Positions 25,052-35,805 are shown, counted from the stretch's first letter. The stretch is 64,000 nt of DNA from Albidovulum inexpectatum (GCF_002927635.1 NZ_PRDS01000005.1:186001-250000), one strand, 5' to 3'. A program made the numbers and translations. Notes: generated by a model from the sequence alone, not told the origin.

Positions 25052-25759
25052 CTAGCCCAGCCAGCGCCGCATCGTCCTTTCAAAGACCCCGGCCAGAAAG
25101 CCCAGCAGGTCGGTGCCATGCGCGGGGTCGAACTGATGCGCGTCCGCCGAGCCAAGGGCCAGCAGGCCAGGCAGGCGGCCCGCCCCGAAATCCAGCCGCA
25201 TCACGGCTTCCGAGCGGATCCAGCCATTGTCCTCTCCAAAGATGACGGCTTCGTCGGGCGCTGTCTGGCGCAGAACCACGTTGCGCGGCGCCCCGACGCG
25301 GCCGGCATTGAGATAGGCGTCGGCAAAGCCCGGCCCGACCAGGCACAGGATGTCTCCGAACCGCTCGAGCGCCGGATCGCCCTGATCCGCGTGCGTTTCC
25401 AGCACCAGACGCACCGCGCGCACGCGCAGGATGCGGGCGACGTCCTCGCCCAGATTGCGCAGGAAGCTTTCGAAATCGGCAGGTTCCAGCAGGCTGAGAA
25501 CCGCGCGGTGGATCTGGCTTGTGCCGGCAAGGTTTTCATACGCGGCGGCGATGACCGAACGGTGCGTGTCCTCCAGCCGCGCCAGGCGCGCCTCCAGGCG
25601 CTCCATCGCGATGCCGCGCAGATCGACGATGTTTGCGCCCATCGCGCGTTCATTCGCGCGGATCAGCGCCTTCATCAGGTCCGGGTCTTCCAGGATGACC
25701 TCTGGCTGCGCCAGAAGTTTCCTGCGCAATTCCTCTGCGAGGATCGCCGTTTCCGCCAT
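25052..25759 (-). CDS. DUF484 family protein
   Basis: A 235-residue protein from ATG 25759; an open stretch upstream is not homologous in appearance. The N-terminal helical segment (ILAEELRRKLLAQPEVILEDPDLMKALIRANERAMGANIVDLRGIAMERLEARL) followed by a GAF-like half (FVRNLGEDVARILRVRA, then LALGSADAHQFDPAHGTDLLGFLAGVFERTMRRWL) is the usual DUF484 layout. The family sits beside xerC in many proteobacteria; the function is unknown. Confidence 0.85.
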   Translation of the reverse strand: MAETAILAEELRRKLLAQPEVILEDPDLMKALIRANERAMGANIVDLRGIAMERLEARLARLEDTHRSVIAAAYENLAGTSQIHRAVLSLLEPADFESFLRNLGEDVARILRVRAVRLVLETHADQGDPALERFGDILCLVGPGFADAYLNAGRVGAPRNVVLRQTAPDEAVIFGEDNGWIRSEAVMRLDFGAGRLPGLLALGSADAHQFDPAHGTDLLGFLAGVFERTMRRWLG

Positions 25760-25822
25760 GTCTGCCCTCTGCCATTTCTTGCTTTTGCGGCAGCCTAACA
25801 GCAATCGCCGCCGGCGTTTAGG

Positions 25823-25869
25823 AAAAAACGCAAACGAAGCCGCGGCGCGGGAACCTTGCCCGCGCCGCG
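25823..25869 (-). terminator. Terminator after the transaldolase gene
   Basis: On the minus strand, CGCGGCGCGGG and CCCGCGCCGCG form an 11-bp stem with a 7-base loop, followed by a T-rich run ending in six T residues. It ends the transaldolase transcript 9 bases after the stop codon and isolates it from DUF484. Confidence 0.85.
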
Positions 25870-25877
25870 TTTCAGGA

Positions 25878-26531
25878 TCAGACGATCTTCTGCCCGGTCT
25901 TGGCCCAGTCCTTCAGGAACTGGTCCAGCCCCTTGTCGGTCAGCGGGTGATTGGCCATCGCCTTGATGACCTGGGGCGGGGCGGTGACGATATCGGCGCC
26001 GATGCGCGCGCACTCGATCACGTGATTGACCGACCGGATCGAAGCCGCCAGAACCTCGGTGCCGAAATCATAGTTGTCATAGATCGTCCGGATGTCGGCG
26101 ATCAGGTCCAGACCATCCAGGTGGATGTCATCCAGACGTCCGATAAAGGGCGAGATGAAGGCCGCGCCAGCCTTGGCGGCAAGGATCGCCTGGGCAGGCG
26201 AGAAGCACAGCGTGACGTTGACCTTCAGGCCTTCGGATGCGAAAGCCTTGCAGGCGGTCAGGCCGTCCCAGGTCAGCGGGACCTTGATCGCGATGTTCGG
26301 GGCGATCTTGGACAGTTTCATGCCTTCGGCGATCATTTCCCTGGCCTCGGTGGCCACGACTTCGGCCGAAACCGGCCCTTCGACCATGTCGCAGATCTCG
26401 CGCGTGACCTCGAGGATGTCGCGGCCCGATTTCAGGATCAGCGACGGGTTGGTGGTCACGCCATCGACCATGCCCAGATCGGCAAGTTCCTTGATTGCGG
26501 CGGTATCGGCGGTATCGACGAAGAATTTCAT
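25878..26531 (-). CDS. Transaldolase, small (Fsa/TalC-like) type
   Basis: A 217-residue class I aldolase of the small transaldolase family, which transfers a dihydroxyacetone unit between sugar phosphates or splits fructose 6-phosphate. Features: [32 protein letters not shown] at the start, the Schiff-base Lys in [11 protein letters not shown] and [18 protein letters not shown] 26531 gives the exact family length. It is divergent from priA, 86 bases away. Confidence 0.93.
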   Translation of the reverse strand: MKFFVDTADTAAIKELADLGMVDGVTTNPSLILKSGRDILEVTREICDMVEGPVSAEVVATEAREMIAEGMKLSKIAPNIAIKVPLTWDGLTACKAFASEGLKVNVTLCFSPAQAILAAKAGAAFISPFIGRLDDIHLDGLDLIADIRTIYDNYDFGTEVLAASIRSVNHVIECARIGADIVTAPPQVIKAMANHPLTDKGLDQFLKDWAKTGQKIV

Positions 26532-26617
26532 GACGGACATTCCCTGGCTGGATATTGCTGTCGGGCGCCCTTCTATCGCGGATCGGGGCGAACCGGAACC
26601 CGCTATCGGGGGTATGC

Positions 26618-28816
26618 GTGGCTGAACGGTCCCATTTCCGCGAAGGCGAGCTGATCTCGGTGCTGACGACCGAACCGGTCGGGCGGCCGCTGGACTACCG
26701 CGCGCCGGCGGGTGGCGTTGCGCCGGGCGCGTTCGTCGAGGTGCCCTTGGGCCCACGCCGCGTTCTGGGCGTGGTCTGGGGGCCGGGAGAGGGCAGTTTC
26801 GACCCCGCACGCATCCGGCCGGTGAACCGGGTGCTGGACGCAGCGCCCATGGTGCCAGCCATGCGCGAGTTCCTGATCCGCGCGGCCGATTACACGCTGA
26901 CCCCGCTGCCCCAGATGCTGCGGCTTGCGACCCGGGCCCCGGGGCTGGCCGATCCGCCGGGTCCCCGGCGTGTCTATCGCCGTGGGCCCGGCGATCTGCC
27001 GGACCGCATGACGGATGCCCGCGCACGGGTCGTCGAGGTCCTGCAGGATTACGGCGGCGCCAGTTTTGCGCTTGCCGAACTGGCAAGGCTGGCCGGTGTT
27101 TCGACCGGCGTCGTCAAGGGGCTGGTCAAGGCCGGGGTCCTGATCGAGGAAGACGCCCCACGGGACCTTCCCTATCCACGACTGGACCCCGACCGCCCGG
27201 GCAAGGCCCTGACCGAAGACCAGGCCGCCGCAGCCAGGCTTCTGACCGAAGGCGTGGCCTCTGGGCGCTATGGTACGACCTTGCTGAAGGGGGTCACCGG
27301 GTCGGGCAAGACCGAGGTCTATCTTGAAGCCGTGGCCGAGGCCTTGCGACACGGGCGGCAGGTTCTGGTCCTTCTGCCCGAGATCGCCCTGACCTCGGAA
27401 TTCCTGACCCGGGTCGAGGCGCGTTTCGGCGCCCGTCCCGGGGAATGGCATTCCGGCGTGACCCAGACCGAACGCCGTCGGCTTTGGCGCATGGCGGGCG
27501 AGGGCGGCGTACAGCTGGTGGTCGGGGCACGGTCGGCCCTGTTCCTGCCATTCCGCGATCTGGGCCTGATCGTCGTCGATGAAGAGCATGACAGCTCGTA
27601 CAAGCAGGAAGACGGGGCGCTGTACAACGCCCGCGACATGGCCGTCCTGCGCGCCTCGCTGTGCGATGCGCAGGTCGTTCTGGCCTCGGCCACGCCCAGC
27701 CTGGAAAGTTGGGTCAATGCGCGGACGGGCAAGTATCGGCGCATCGACCTGAACGCACGCTTTGGTCCGGCGCGGATGCCCTCGCTCTCGGCCATCGACA
27801 TGCGGGCTGAGCAGTTGCAGCCGAACCGGTGGATCAGCCCGACGCTTGCCCGCGCAGTCGAACAGCGCCTGGCGCGGGGCGAGCAAGCCCTGCTGTTTCT
27901 CAACCGCCGTGGCTATGCGCCGGTGACCCTGTGCCGGGCCTGCGGCCACCAGATCGGTTGCGACCAATGCGACGCGCGCATGGTCGAGCATCGCTTCCTG
28001 AAGCGGCTAGTCTGCCACCAGTGCGGGGAAAGCCGCCCCATGCCCGAGGCCTGCCCGTCCTGTGGGGTCGAGGGAAAGCTTGCGCCGGTCGGCCCCGGCG
28101 TCGAGCGCCTGGCCGAGGAAGTGGCCGAGCGTTTTCCCGATGCGCGGGTGGCGGTTCTGTCATCGGATCTGTTTGCCTCGGCCCGCGCGCTGAAGGAAAG
28201 CATTCGCCAGATCGCCGAGGGCGCAGCCGACATCATCATCGGCACCCAGATCGTGGCCAAGGGGCACAATTTCCCGCTGCTTACGCTTGTGGGAGTCATC
28301 GATGCCGATCTGGGGCTGCAGGGGTCGGATCTGCGCGCGGCCGAACGCAGCTTTCAGCTGGTCCGGCAGGTGTCCGGTCGGGCAGGGCGGTCGGACCTGC
28401 CCGGGGCGGCGATGTTGCAGACATGGCAGCCTGAACACCCCGTCATCCGGGCAATCCTGTCCGGCGACGAAGAGGCTTTCTGGCAGGCCGAAGCGGCCCA
28501 GCGCGAGGCTGCCGGCATGCCGCCCTATGGCCGTCTTGCGGGGATCGTGCTGTCCAGCCCGGACATGCACGCGGCCTTCGATACGGGGGCGGAACTTGCG
28601 CGCAAGGACGCGCCGTTGCGCCGGATCGGCGCCCAGGTGTTTGGGCCAGCCCCCGCCCCGATTGCCCGTGTGCGCGGCCGTCATCGTGTGCGCCTGCTGG
28701 TCAAGGCAGCCCGGGGCGCACCGCTTCAGGCCGCGATCTCTGAATGGACGGGGCAGATCCGTCTGCCGGCGAATCTGCGATTGACGGTCGATATCGATCC
28801 GCAGAGTTTCTATTGA
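26618..28816 (+). CDS. priA: Primosomal replication restart helicase PriA
   Basis: A 732-residue superfamily 2 helicase that reloads the replisome at stalled forks. Walker A is GVTGSGKTE, Walker B is VVDEEHD, and the zinc module is two Cys pairs in [13 protein letters not shown] and CHQCGES plus CPSCG. The C-terminal motif [10 protein letters not shown] completes the helicase core. The start is GTG 26618, as the ATG upstream would add 21 non-homologous residues; this also leaves room for a divergent promoter with the transaldolase gene. Confidence 0.95.
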   Translation: MAERSHFREGELISVLTTEPVGRPLDYRAPAGGVAPGAFVEVPLGPRRVLGVVWGPGEGSFDPARIRPVNRVLDAAPMVPAMREFLIRAADYTLTPLPQMLRLATRAPGLADPPGPRRVYRRGPGDLPDRMTDARARVVEVLQDYGGASFALAELARLAGVSTGVVKGLVKAGVLIEEDAPRDLPYPRLDPDRPGKALTEDQAAAARLLTEGVASGRYGTTLLKGVTGSGKTEVYLEAVAEALRHGRQVLVLLPEIALTSEFLTRVEARFGARPGEWHSGVTQTERRRLWRMAGEGGVQLVVGARSALFLPFRDLGLIVVDEEHDSSYKQEDGALYNARDMAVLRASLCDAQVVLASATPSLESWVNARTGKYRRIDLNARFGPARMPSLSAIDMRAEQLQPNRWISPTLARAVEQRLARGEQALLFLNRRGYAPVTLCRACGHQIGCDQCDARMVEHRFLKRLVCHQCGESRPMPEACPSCGVEGKLAPVGPGVERLAEEVAERFPDARVAVLSSDLFASARALKESIRQIAEGAADIIIGTQIVAKGHNFPLLTLVGVIDADLGLQGSDLRAAERSFQLVRQVSGRAGRSDLPGAAMLQTWQPEHPVIRAILSGDEEAFWQAEAAQREAAGMPPYGRLAGIVLSSPDMHAAFDTGAELARKDAPLRRIGAQVFGPAPAPIARVRGRHRVRLLVKAARGAPLQAAISEWTGQIRLPANLRLTVDIDPQSFY

Positions 28817-28819
28817 GCC

Positions 28820-29881
28820 TCAGGCATGGGCGACGCGGGCCGGGCGATCCAGCAGGGTATCGGCCAGAATGGCCCCCGCCCACATCGCGCACAGCGCAAG
28901 CCACGCCGTGCCGGCAAAGATCGATCCCCCGCTGACACCCGCGCCGATCGCGCATCCGCCCGCCAGCATCGCGCCAAAGCCCATCAGCACCGCGCCCGTC
29001 ATGGCGCGGCGCATGCTGGATGCGCCGTCGAAGCCCTCGAACCGGAACTGGCCCGACAACAGGGCCGACAAACCCGCGCCCAGCACGACTCCCGGAACCA
29101 GTCCGATATCGAATCCCAGCACCCGGCGGGGTTCCAGGAAGAACATCAGCGTCGCTGCAGATGGGCCGGAAAAGGTGACCGAGCTGATCGTGACAGGATC
29201 GAAACTGATCTGGGCGAGCGCGTGGGTCGACACCCAGCCCAGAGCCACCGAGAAACCGACCCCGGACCCAAAGATCAGGGGCGATAAGCCGATACGGTTG
29301 CGCCAGGCCAGCACGATCGCAAGCGCCGCGAACCCAAGCCCCAGGATCAGGCCGCTGGCTTGGGGAAGGCCGGCCCAGTCGATCAGGTTCAGGTTGTGCC
29401 CGCCCGCCGTGACCGAAAGCGCGGCTAGCCTGTCGCGCAGGGGCGCAAGTATTCCGTGCAGGCTCATCTGGGCCACGACGGCAAAGATCAGCCCCGACAC
29501 GATCGAACGCAGATTGCCCGAGGATGCCAGCACCAGAAGCCGCCCGGGGCAGCCGCGTGCGAGCACCATTCCGCCCCCGAAGATCAGCCCGCCGATCAGC
29601 GCGCCCGACCATGATCCCGGCACGGCCATCATCCGTGCCTCGGTGCTGCGAAACAGGCCGGTGAGTTCGGCCGCCTGTACCCAGACCAGCGCGGTCGAAA
29701 AGCACAGCAGCCAGACCGCAACGCGGGGGCCAAGCATGCCGCGTGCGAATTCCACGGTCGCCGCACGCAGACAGAATCGCGATCTCTGAGCCGAGACACC
29801 GAAGACCACGCCGGTGGCAAGACCCAGCATCGCTGCCGCCGGCGCTTCTCCAATCGTTTCGACAAGGGTGATGAGATCCAT
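28820..29881 (-). CDS. YeeE/YedE family sulfur-compound transporter
   Basis: A 353-residue polytopic protein with nine or more hydrophobic segments. The conserved Cys motifs are SRFCLRAA near residue 35, ARGCPGRLLV near 108 and AGGCAIGAGVSGGS near 315, which in the TsuA class pass thiosulfate through the membrane. ATG 29881 has GGAGG six bases upstream, better than the ATG at 29911. It may import thiosulfate or another small sulfur compound; substrate is inferred. It ends four bases from the convergent priA stop. Confidence 0.82.
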   Translation of the reverse strand: MDLITLVETIGEAPAAAMLGLATGVVFGVSAQRSRFCLRAATVEFARGMLGPRVAVWLLCFSTALVWVQAAELTGLFRSTEARMMAVPGSWSGALIGGLIFGGGMVLARGCPGRLLVLASSGNLRSIVSGLIFAVVAQMSLHGILAPLRDRLAALSVTAGGHNLNLIDWAGLPQASGLILGLGFAALAIVLAWRNRIGLSPLIFGSGVGFSVALGWVSTHALAQISFDPVTISSVTFSGPSAATLMFFLEPRRVLGFDIGLVPGVVLGAGLSALLSGQFRFEGFDGASSMRRAMTGAVLMGFGAMLAGGCAIGAGVSGGSIFAGTAWLALCAMWAGAILADTLLDRPARVAHA

Positions 29882-30036
29882 GACTGCCTCCGCTTCGCCG
29901 GCGCGATTCATGCACGAAAACGAATGCGTGCGATTTGATCCATGTCATTCGCCGCGCGAGCAAGGATGCGCGTCACGGCACTGGTCGGGGGTGTCGCCGC
30001 GGACTATCTTGGCCATGTCAAGCTGAGGAGACCGCC

Positions 30037-30690
30037 ATGCTGAGCGCGATGTTCGGAAAGAAGACCCAGATGGTTTCGCCCGACGAGGCCTTGCCGGGCA
30101 GGCCCGACCCGATCCCCACGGCGCGGGAACACTTCGTCTTTCACCGCCCGCTGAAGGCCCCCATCCCCGAGGGCATGCAGGAGGCAACCTTTGGCATGGG
30201 CTGTTTCTGGGGCGTCGAGAGGCTGTTCTGGAACCTGCCCGGGGTGTGGCTGACGGCGGCGGGTTATGCCGGGGGATACACGCCCAACCCGACCTATGAC
30301 GAGGTCTGTTCAGGGCGCACCGGTCATGCCGAAGTCGTCAGGGTGGTCTTTGACCCGACGCGGATTACCTATGCCGACCTGCTGAAGGCCTTCTGGGAAA
30401 ACCACGATCCAACCCAGGGCATGCGGCAGGGCAACGATATCGGCACCCAGTACCGCTCGGCGATCTATACCCATGACGCTGACCAGCGCGCAGTCGCCGA
30501 GGCCACTCGCGCGGCCTATGCCGAACGGCTGGCGCGGGCCGGGTTTGGCCTGGTAACGACCGAAATCGCGCCGGCAGGCCCGTTCTATTATGCCGAGGAT
30601 TACCACCAGCAGTATTTGGCGAAGAATCCGAACGGCTATTGCGGCCTTGCGGGAACGGGCGTCAGCTGCCCCGTCGGGCTGGGCGTCTAG
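30037..30690 (+). CDS. msrA: Peptide methionine-S-sulfoxide reductase MsrA
   Basis: A 217-residue reductase that repairs methionine (S)-sulfoxide in proteins. The catalytic [13 protein letters not shown], then [32 protein letters not shown], the [21 protein letters not shown] block and the resolving Cys in [13 protein letters not shown] are all clear. ATG 30037 is preceded by GAGGAG at 30025-30030. The N-terminal ~40 residues before the core are a short extension. Confidence 0.95.
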   Translation: MLSAMFGKKTQMVSPDEALPGRPDPIPTAREHFVFHRPLKAPIPEGMQEATFGMGCFWGVERLFWNLPGVWLTAAGYAGGYTPNPTYDEVCSGRTGHAEVVRVVFDPTRITYADLLKAFWENHDPTQGMRQGNDIGTQYRSAIYTHDADQRAVAEATRAAYAERLARAGFGLVTTEIAPAGPFYYAEDYHQQYLAKNPNGYCGLAGTGVSCPVGLGV

Positions 30691-30749
30691 GCTTGCGGCC
30701 GCGGGCGCGCGGGGGATATAGGCGGGGGAACACAGCGCCCGAGGATGAC

Positions 30750-31619
30750 ATGCCGACCTATTCCGCCCTGACGACCCTGGATTCCCGCGAAGCCGCCGAG
30801 GCGCTGGCCGAAGCGCTGGAGGGGATCGCGCCAGAACCCACCGGCGTTGGGTGCTTCGAGATCGAGGACGGTTCGGGTCGCTACGAGGTCGGCGCCTATT
30901 TCGAGGAAGAGCCCGACGACATCGTCCTTGCCCTGCTTGCGGCTGCGCATGGTGCGCAGCCCTTTGTCGTCTCGGAAGTTCCCGAGACCGATTGGGTGGC
31001 CCATGTGCGGCGCGAATTGCAGCCCGTCGAGGCCGGGCGCTTCTTCGTCCATGGCAGCCATGATGCCGACAAGGTGCCGCAGGATGCGGTTGCATTGCTG
31101 ATCGAGGCTGCAATGGCCTTTGGCACCGGGCATCATGCGACGACCCGGGGCTGCCTTCTGGCGCTGGATGCTCTGGCCAGTCGGGGCGTGCAGGCCCGCA
31201 ACGTCGCCGATATTGGCTGCGGAACGGCCGTTCTGGCCATGGCGGCGGCCCGGATCTGGCCCGACCCGGTGATCGCGTCCGATATCGATCCGCTTGCGGT
31301 GGAGGTGGCGCGGGCAAATGTCGTGGCCAATGGGCTCGCGGGGCGGGTTCAGTGCGTCGAGGCCGCGGGCTTCGATCACCCGGACCTGTTGGCGCGGGCG
31401 CCTTTTGACCTGATCTTCGCCAATATCCTGAAGGGGCCGTTGATCGATCTGGCGCCGGAAATGCACAGGCATACCGCGCCCGGTGGGCATGTCATATTGT
31501 CGGGCATCCTGATATCACAGGCCGATGAGGTGGTTTCGACCTATCGCAAACATGGCTTCGACCTTGTTGATCGAAACGATCTTGGTGATTGGTCAGCATT
31601 GATCATGAACAGGGTATAG
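30750..31619 (+). CDS. prmA: Ribosomal protein L11 methyltransferase PrmA
   Basis: A 289-residue SAM-dependent methyltransferase that trimethylates L11. It has an N-terminal L11-binding domain and a class I core with AMAFGTGHHATTRGCL, DIGCGTAVLAMAAAR (SAM site), the acidic DIDPLAVEVARANV and the FANILKGPL (NIL) motif. The start ATG 30750 follows a short GAGGATG stretch, 59 bases after the msrA stop. Confidence 0.93.
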   Translation: MPTYSALTTLDSREAAEALAEALEGIAPEPTGVGCFEIEDGSGRYEVGAYFEEEPDDIVLALLAAAHGAQPFVVSEVPETDWVAHVRRELQPVEAGRFFVHGSHDADKVPQDAVALLIEAAMAFGTGHHATTRGCLLALDALASRGVQARNVADIGCGTAVLAMAAARIWPDPVIASDIDPLAVEVARANVVANGLAGRVQCVEAAGFDHPDLLARAPFDLIFANILKGPLIDLAPEMHRHTAPGGHVILSGILISQADEVVSTYRKHGFDLVDRNDLGDWSALIMNRV

Positions 31620-31726
31620 CCGACACGATTTGGTCGCTTTTGCCAAAAATTTGCCTTACTGTCATTTCAGCATTCTTGCGCAGATGCAGCACGAATCGCC
31701 TTTTGATTGTATTTCGGGGTATTCAC

Positions 31727-32074
31727 ATGGTCGATCGCAACCTTCAGAACTTCTATGGCCGCGTAGCGCGGATCGAGCGTATTCACGCGTCAGGTGGCGG
31801 TTTCGAGGCCGAGGGCGCGATTGGCCGATCCTACTATACCCGCAAGAGCAGGCCGCTTCTGCGCCGTGGTGTGCTTGGGCCGGTGGTGCTGGTCCTGATG
31901 ACCATCGTGGTGATCAAGGCTGCCGTCCTGGCATCGATCGGCGACGTGGCCTATGCCGACCGGCTGGAGCGTCTTCGGACTGGCAGCACGATTGATCGGG
32001 TCGGGGCCTATGTGCTGACGGCCGATCCGCTGACAGTGATGATTTCCAGACAGCTCGATCGTCTGGGGCTGTAA
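31727..32074 (+). CDS. Small single-span membrane protein, unknown
   Basis: A 115-residue protein: a soluble N-terminus (VDRNLQNFYGRVARIERIHASGG), a basic stretch (RKSRPLLRR), one hydrophobic helix (GPVVLVLMTIVVIKAAVLASIG, residues ~63-84) and a C-terminal domain ending RQLDRLGL. The positive-inside rule puts the N-terminus in the cytoplasm. I do not recognise a function; similar layouts occur in Rhodobacterales hypothetical proteins. ATG 31727 is chosen over upstream codons that overlap prmA. A strong hairpin follows. Confidence 0.7.
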   Translation: MVDRNLQNFYGRVARIERIHASGGGFEAEGAIGRSYYTRKSRPLLRRGVLGPVVLVLMTIVVIKAAVLASIGDVAYADRLERLRTGSTIDRVGAYVLTADPLTVMISRQLDRLGL

Positions 32075-32096
32075 GGCAACACGACCCTCGTTGACG

Positions 32097-32142
32097 AGAC
32101 GGGGCCGCCGCGATCTGGTCGCGACGGCCCCGTCTGCCTTTC
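32097..32142 (+). terminator. Terminator between convergent small genes
   Basis: AGACGGGGCCG and CGGCCCCGTCT pair, with a further CGCGA/TCGCG stretch inside, giving a long GC stem with a short loop, followed by GCCTTTCCC. It lies between the 31727 gene and the convergent DUF1127 gene and can serve either side. Confidence 0.75.
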
Positions 32143-32155
32143 CCGCCTGGCAGCT

Positions 32156-32350
32156 TCAGCGGCCGAAGGTCAGCGTTTCGATATCGGCGCGGGTCAGGCC
32201 GATATCGGCCAGCTCACGATCCGACAATGCGGACAGAGCCTTGCGCGTCACGCGCATGTCGTTCCAGGTGGTCAGCATTCCGACCAGCGCAGAGACAAGG
32301 CGCCAGATCGAGCCGGCGGCGGGGCGGCGAGTGGTGTCGAGTATGGCCAT
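32156..32350 (-). CDS. DUF1127 small protein
   Basis: A 64-residue basic protein ending LSALSDRELADIGLTRADIETLTFGR, the DUF1127 (YjiS-like) signature: Leu-Ser-x-Arg-Glu-Leu-x-Asp-Ile-Gly-Leu. ATG 32350 is chosen; the open frame to 32446 is not conserved-looking. Members are abundant in alphaproteobacteria; some act in RNA or phosphate/oxidative stress regulation, but this copy is unassigned. Confidence 0.85.
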   Translation of the reverse strand: MAILDTTRRPAAGSIWRLVSALVGMLTTWNDMRVTRKALSALSDRELADIGLTRADIETLTFGR

Positions 32351-32618
32351 GATGCGTGATCCCGTTGCAAAACTGCGCGGCAGATAGGCCGAGTTTTCGA
32401 ACCTCGCAAGCGCAAAAAACGCATCGCAGTCATGCCGATTTTGCATGTTCTGTCAGGTGTTTGGCCAAGATCCGCCTGCTGCGTCGCTTTCGTGTTTCGG
32501 CATGTCGATTTCGGGCTGAAAATCGGCCGCTGCCGCGTGGGGCGACCTGTCATTGATGCTTTGCGGTGTTCGCTATTCGTGCTAGTCGTGGGAAAAATAC
32601 AACATGCGAGGAGAGCAG

Positions 32619-33122
32619 ATGCGCGTTCTTGGGATCGATCCCGGCCTGCGAAACATGGGTTGGGGCATCATCGAGATGGCTGGTTCGCGACTCAGCCATG
32701 TCGGGAACGGAATCGCTCACTCGAAAGACGGGGATCTGGCCTCGCGGCTGCTTTCGCTGCACGAACAGCTTGCGTGCATCATTCGGGAATTCCGGCCCGA
32801 GGCTGCCGCCATCGAACAGACATTCGTCAACAAGGACGGCGCGGGCACGCTGAAACTTGGCCAGGCGCGGGGTATTGCCCTGCTGGTGGCGGCGCAGGCG
32901 GGGCTGAAGATCGGGGAATATGCGCCGAACGCGGTCAAGAAGACGGTGGTCGGCGTGGGGCATGCCGACAAGGGGCAGGTTGCGCATATGGTCCGCCACC
33001 AATTGCCGGGCGTCAAGCTGGCGGGCCCCGATGCCGCCGATGCCCTGGCCATCGCGATCTGCCATGCATACCACCTGCAAAGTTCGGGGCGGCTGGCTGC
33101 CGCGATGCGGGGTGTGGCATGA
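32619..33122 (+). CDS. ruvC: Holliday junction resolvase RuvC
   Basis: A 167-residue nuclease that cuts Holliday junctions. Catalytic acids: Asp in [14 protein letters not shown], Glu in [11 protein letters not shown], and the C-terminal [17 protein letters not shown] 32619 sits after GAGGAGA; the in-frame ATG at 32604 would place the start before this site. The stop overlaps the ruvA start (ATGA). Confidence 0.95.
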   Translation: MRVLGIDPGLRNMGWGIIEMAGSRLSHVGNGIAHSKDGDLASRLLSLHEQLACIIREFRPEAAAIEQTFVNKDGAGTLKLGQARGIALLVAAQAGLKIGEYAPNAVKKTVVGVGHADKGQVAHMVRHQLPGVKLAGPDAADALAIAICHAYHLQSSGRLAAAMRGVA

Positions 33123-33790
33123 TCGGGCGAATCGCGGGCATCATCCTGCACCGGGCGAACGACCATGTGCTGGTCGATGTGCGGGGGGTGGGATATATCG
33201 TCCATGTCTCGCAACGCACCGCGGCCACGTTGCCGCCGGCCGGACAGGCCGTGGCGCTCTATACCGACCTGATGGTGCGTGAGGATCTGCTTCAGCTCTT
33301 CGGGTTTACCTCGCTGCTGGAAAAGGAATGGCATCGGCTGCTGACCTCGGTCCAGGGCGTCGGGGCCAAGGTGTCGCTGGCCATTCTGGGGGCGTTGGGG
33401 CCCGAAGGGGTCAGTCGTGCGATCGTACTGGGCGATGCCGCGGCCATTCGCACCGCTCCCGGCGTCGGGCCGAAACTCGCGCAGCGCATCGTGAACGAGC
33501 TGAAGGACAAGGCGCCAAGCGTCATGTCCCTTGGGGGCGAGCTGTCGGCCGAGGCGCCGCCGCTCAAGGTGATCGAGGAGGACGCCGCATCGCCCGCGCC
33601 GGCGCAGACCTCGACCGCGCCGAACAATTCGGCCAGCGCCACGGCGGATGCCCTGTCCGCGCTGGTCAATCTTGGCTACACTCATGGTGATGCCGCTTCT
33701 GCCGTGGCCCGGGCCGCGCAAGAGGCCCCCGAGGCCGACACCGCCAGGCTGATCCATGCCGCCCTGAAACTGTTGGCGCCCAAGGCGTGA
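33119..33790 (+). CDS. ruvA: Holliday junction DNA helicase subunit RuvA
   Basis: A 223-residue DNA-binding subunit with OB-fold start [31 protein letters not shown], two HhH motifs ([40 protein letters not shown]), a Pro/Ala-rich linker and a C-terminal RuvB-binding domain ([11 protein letters not shown]). It overlaps ruvC by four bases and lies two bases from ruvB. Confidence 0.95.
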   Translation: MIGRIAGIILHRANDHVLVDVRGVGYIVHVSQRTAATLPPAGQAVALYTDLMVREDLLQLFGFTSLLEKEWHRLLTSVQGVGAKVSLAILGALGPEGVSRAIVLGDAAAIRTAPGVGPKLAQRIVNELKDKAPSVMSLGGELSAEAPPLKVIEEDAASPAPAQTSTAPNNSASATADALSALVNLGYTHGDAASAVARAAQEAPEADTARLIHAALKLLAPKA

Positions 33791-33792
33791 CG

Positions 33793-34818
33793 ATGGAACC
33801 CGATCCGATCCTGCGCCCCGACCCTCAACCCGAGGATATCGACCGCAGCCTGCGGCCTCAGACGCTGTCCGATTTCATCGGACAGGAGGAAGCGCGCGCC
33901 AACCTGCGGGTCTTCATCGAAAGCGCGCGCCGGCGCGGCGAAGCGATGGATCATACGCTGTTCTATGGTCCTCCGGGCTTGGGGAAGACCACGCTTGCCC
34001 AGATCATCGCGCGCGAGCTGGGCGTCAATTTCCGCATGACCTCGGGGCCGGTGCTGGCGCGGGCGGGGGATCTGGCCGCGATCCTGACCAATCTCGAGGC
34101 GCGCGACGTGCTGTTCATCGATGAAATCCACCGCATGAACCCGGCGGTCGAGGAAGTCCTCTATCCGGCGATGGAGGATTTCGCGCTGGACTTGGTGATC
34201 GGCGAGGGGCCCGCGGCACGCACCGTGCGGCTGGATCTTCAGCCCTTCACGCTGGTCGGGGCGACGACCCGGCTGGGGCTGCTGACCACGCCGCTGCGCG
34301 ATCGCTTTGGTATTCCGACACGGTTGCAATTCTACACGATCGAGGAGCTGGAGCTGATCGTGTCCCGCGGCGCGCGCCTGATGGGTATTCAGGCCGATCC
34401 CGAAGGTGTCCGCGAAATTGCCCGTCGCGCGCGGGGTACGCCGCGTATTGCCGGTCGACTGCTACGCCGCGTCGCGGATTTCGTTCTGGTCGAAGGCAAT
34501 GGCCGCCTGACGCAAGAGATCGCCGACCGCGCGCTGACGCGGCTGGGGGTCGATCACATTGGTCTTGATGGCGCGGATCGTCGCTATCTGACACTTCTGG
34601 CCGAGCATTATGGCGGCGGACCGGTCGGTGTCGAAACGATCGCCGCCGCGCTGTCCGAAAGCCGTGATGCAATCGAAGAGGTGATCGAGCCCTTCCTGCT
34701 GCAACAGGGCCTGATCCAGCGCACACCGCGGGGGCGCATGCTGGCCAGCCGGGCCTGGGCGCATCTGGGGCTGCCGCAGCCTCAAAGTGCGGGGCAGCCC
34801 GATCTTTTCGGCAAATAG
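33793..34818 (+). CDS. ruvB: Holliday junction branch-migration ATPase RuvB
   Basis: A 341-residue AAA motor. [50 protein letters not shown] (N-terminal linker and Walker A), [10 protein letters not shown] (Walker B), [18 protein letters not shown] (sensor 1 region) and the winged-helix end RTPRGRML are canonical. ATG 33793 is used; a GTG two codons earlier also exists. The gene ends nine bases from the convergent bactofilin gene. Confidence 0.96.
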   Translation: MEPDPILRPDPQPEDIDRSLRPQTLSDFIGQEEARANLRVFIESARRRGEAMDHTLFYGPPGLGKTTLAQIIARELGVNFRMTSGPVLARAGDLAAILTNLEARDVLFIDEIHRMNPAVEEVLYPAMEDFALDLVIGEGPAARTVRLDLQPFTLVGATTRLGLLTTPLRDRFGIPTRLQFYTIEELELIVSRGARLMGIQADPEGVREIARRARGTPRIAGRLLRRVADFVLVEGNGRLTQEIADRALTRLGVDHIGLDGADRRYLTLLAEHYGGGPVGVETIAAALSESRDAIEEVIEPFLLQQGLIQRTPRGRMLASRAWAHLGLPQPQSAGQPDLFGK

Positions 34819-34827
34819 AGGGCGCGC

Positions 34828-35142
34828 TCAGGCGCCGGTGATCTGCACCTTGCCGCTTATCCGCGCGCCCTTTTCCGACACCAGCGTGCGGGCGCTGACA
34901 TCCGCCTTGACGTCGGCTTCGGCATCCAGGACCAGGTCGCCGCAGCTGATCGTGCCGGCATGACTGCCCTCGATCCGGACGATCTCGGCCTGGATTGCGC
35001 CCTGGACCTGTCCACCGGGCCGGATCTCGACCGTATTCGCGTCAAGATCCCCCGTGACGCGGCCCTTGATCTCGATCTCGCCCTGCTTCGAGGAGATATT
35101 GCCTTCGATGATCAGGTCCTGCTCGATGACAGAGCGGTTCAT
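34828..35142 (-). CDS. Bactofilin (polymer-forming cytoskeletal protein)
   Basis: A 104-residue bactofilin: a short N-terminal tail and repeated hydrophobic beta-helix rungs (EIEIKGRVTGDLDANTVEIRPGGQVQG, ISCGDLVLDAEADVKADV, GARISGKVQITG). These proteins self-assemble without nucleotides into sheets or filaments under the inner membrane and often position peptidoglycan enzymes. GGGGAAGAC precedes the ATG. It is a single gene between ruvB and ybgC. Confidence 0.9.
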   Translation of the reverse strand: MNRSVIEQDLIIEGNISSKQGEIEIKGRVTGDLDANTVEIRPGGQVQGAIQAEIVRIEGSHAGTISCGDLVLDAEADVKADVSARTLVSEKGARISGKVQITGA

Positions 35143-35278
35143 GTCTTCCCCTTCCGGCCAGTGTAGGTCCTTGCCTGTCGTGGCTACACCAGCCCGGCGA
35201 GCTTGCCAAGGCCGGGCGCGCGGGCTTGCGCGAAAGCGCCGGGAGACGCTAGTCAGGGGGGCAAACAGGGATCGCCCA

Positions 35279-35680
35279 ATGAGCCACCGCCTGCAGATCC
35301 GGGTCTATTACGAGGATACCGACCTTGCCGGGATCGTCTATTATGCCAATTACCTGAAATTCATCGAGCGCGCGCGCACCGAATGGGTGCGGACGCTGGG
35401 GATCGACCAGGTCAGGCTGAAGGCCGAATCCGGGATCGTCTTTGCCGTCCGGCGCATCGAGGCGGATTACCTCTCGCCCGCGCATTTCGACGACCTTCTG
35501 GACGTTAATACCAGTCTGCGCGAGGTCCGTGGCGCGCGGCTGATTCTGGATCAGGCCGTGCTGCGTCGCGACGCGGTGCTGTTTCAGGCGGTTGTTACGC
35601 TGGTCTGTCTGGACGCACAGGGGCGCGCGGCGCGATTGCCGGCGGATATCCGCCAACGCATCGCGGAAACCGCCGCGTGA
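35279..35680 (+). CDS. ybgC: Acyl-CoA thioesterase YbgC of the Tol-Pal cluster
   Basis: A 133-residue hot-dog fold thioesterase with the catalytic Asp in VYYEDTDLAGIVYYANYLKFIERARTEW, the family signature. It hydrolyses short-chain acyl-CoA or acts with ACP near the membrane. It heads the conserved ybgC-tolQRAB-pal-cpoB order. ATG 35279 starts exactly at the family N-terminus. Confidence 0.93.
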   Translation: MSHRLQIRVYYEDTDLAGIVYYANYLKFIERARTEWVRTLGIDQVRLKAESGIVFAVRRIEADYLSPAHFDDLLDVNTSLREVRGARLILDQAVLRRDAVLFQAVVTLVCLDAQGRAARLPADIRQRIAETAA

Positions 35681-35805
35681 GGGCGTGATTGACCGAGCGT
35701 TCACGGGAAAGCCAGTGGAAAGGCGCGCCGATCGCGGATAGAATCGCCGCAAATCACGGTCGGGCAAGACGCCCGGCTGCATAACAAGAGCGCGAGCAGT
35801 CATTC

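Noticed and set aside
26603-27991. Long minus-strand open frame across priA
   Set aside because: PriA motifs and the zinc Cys set are on the plus strand. The frame has no known domain.
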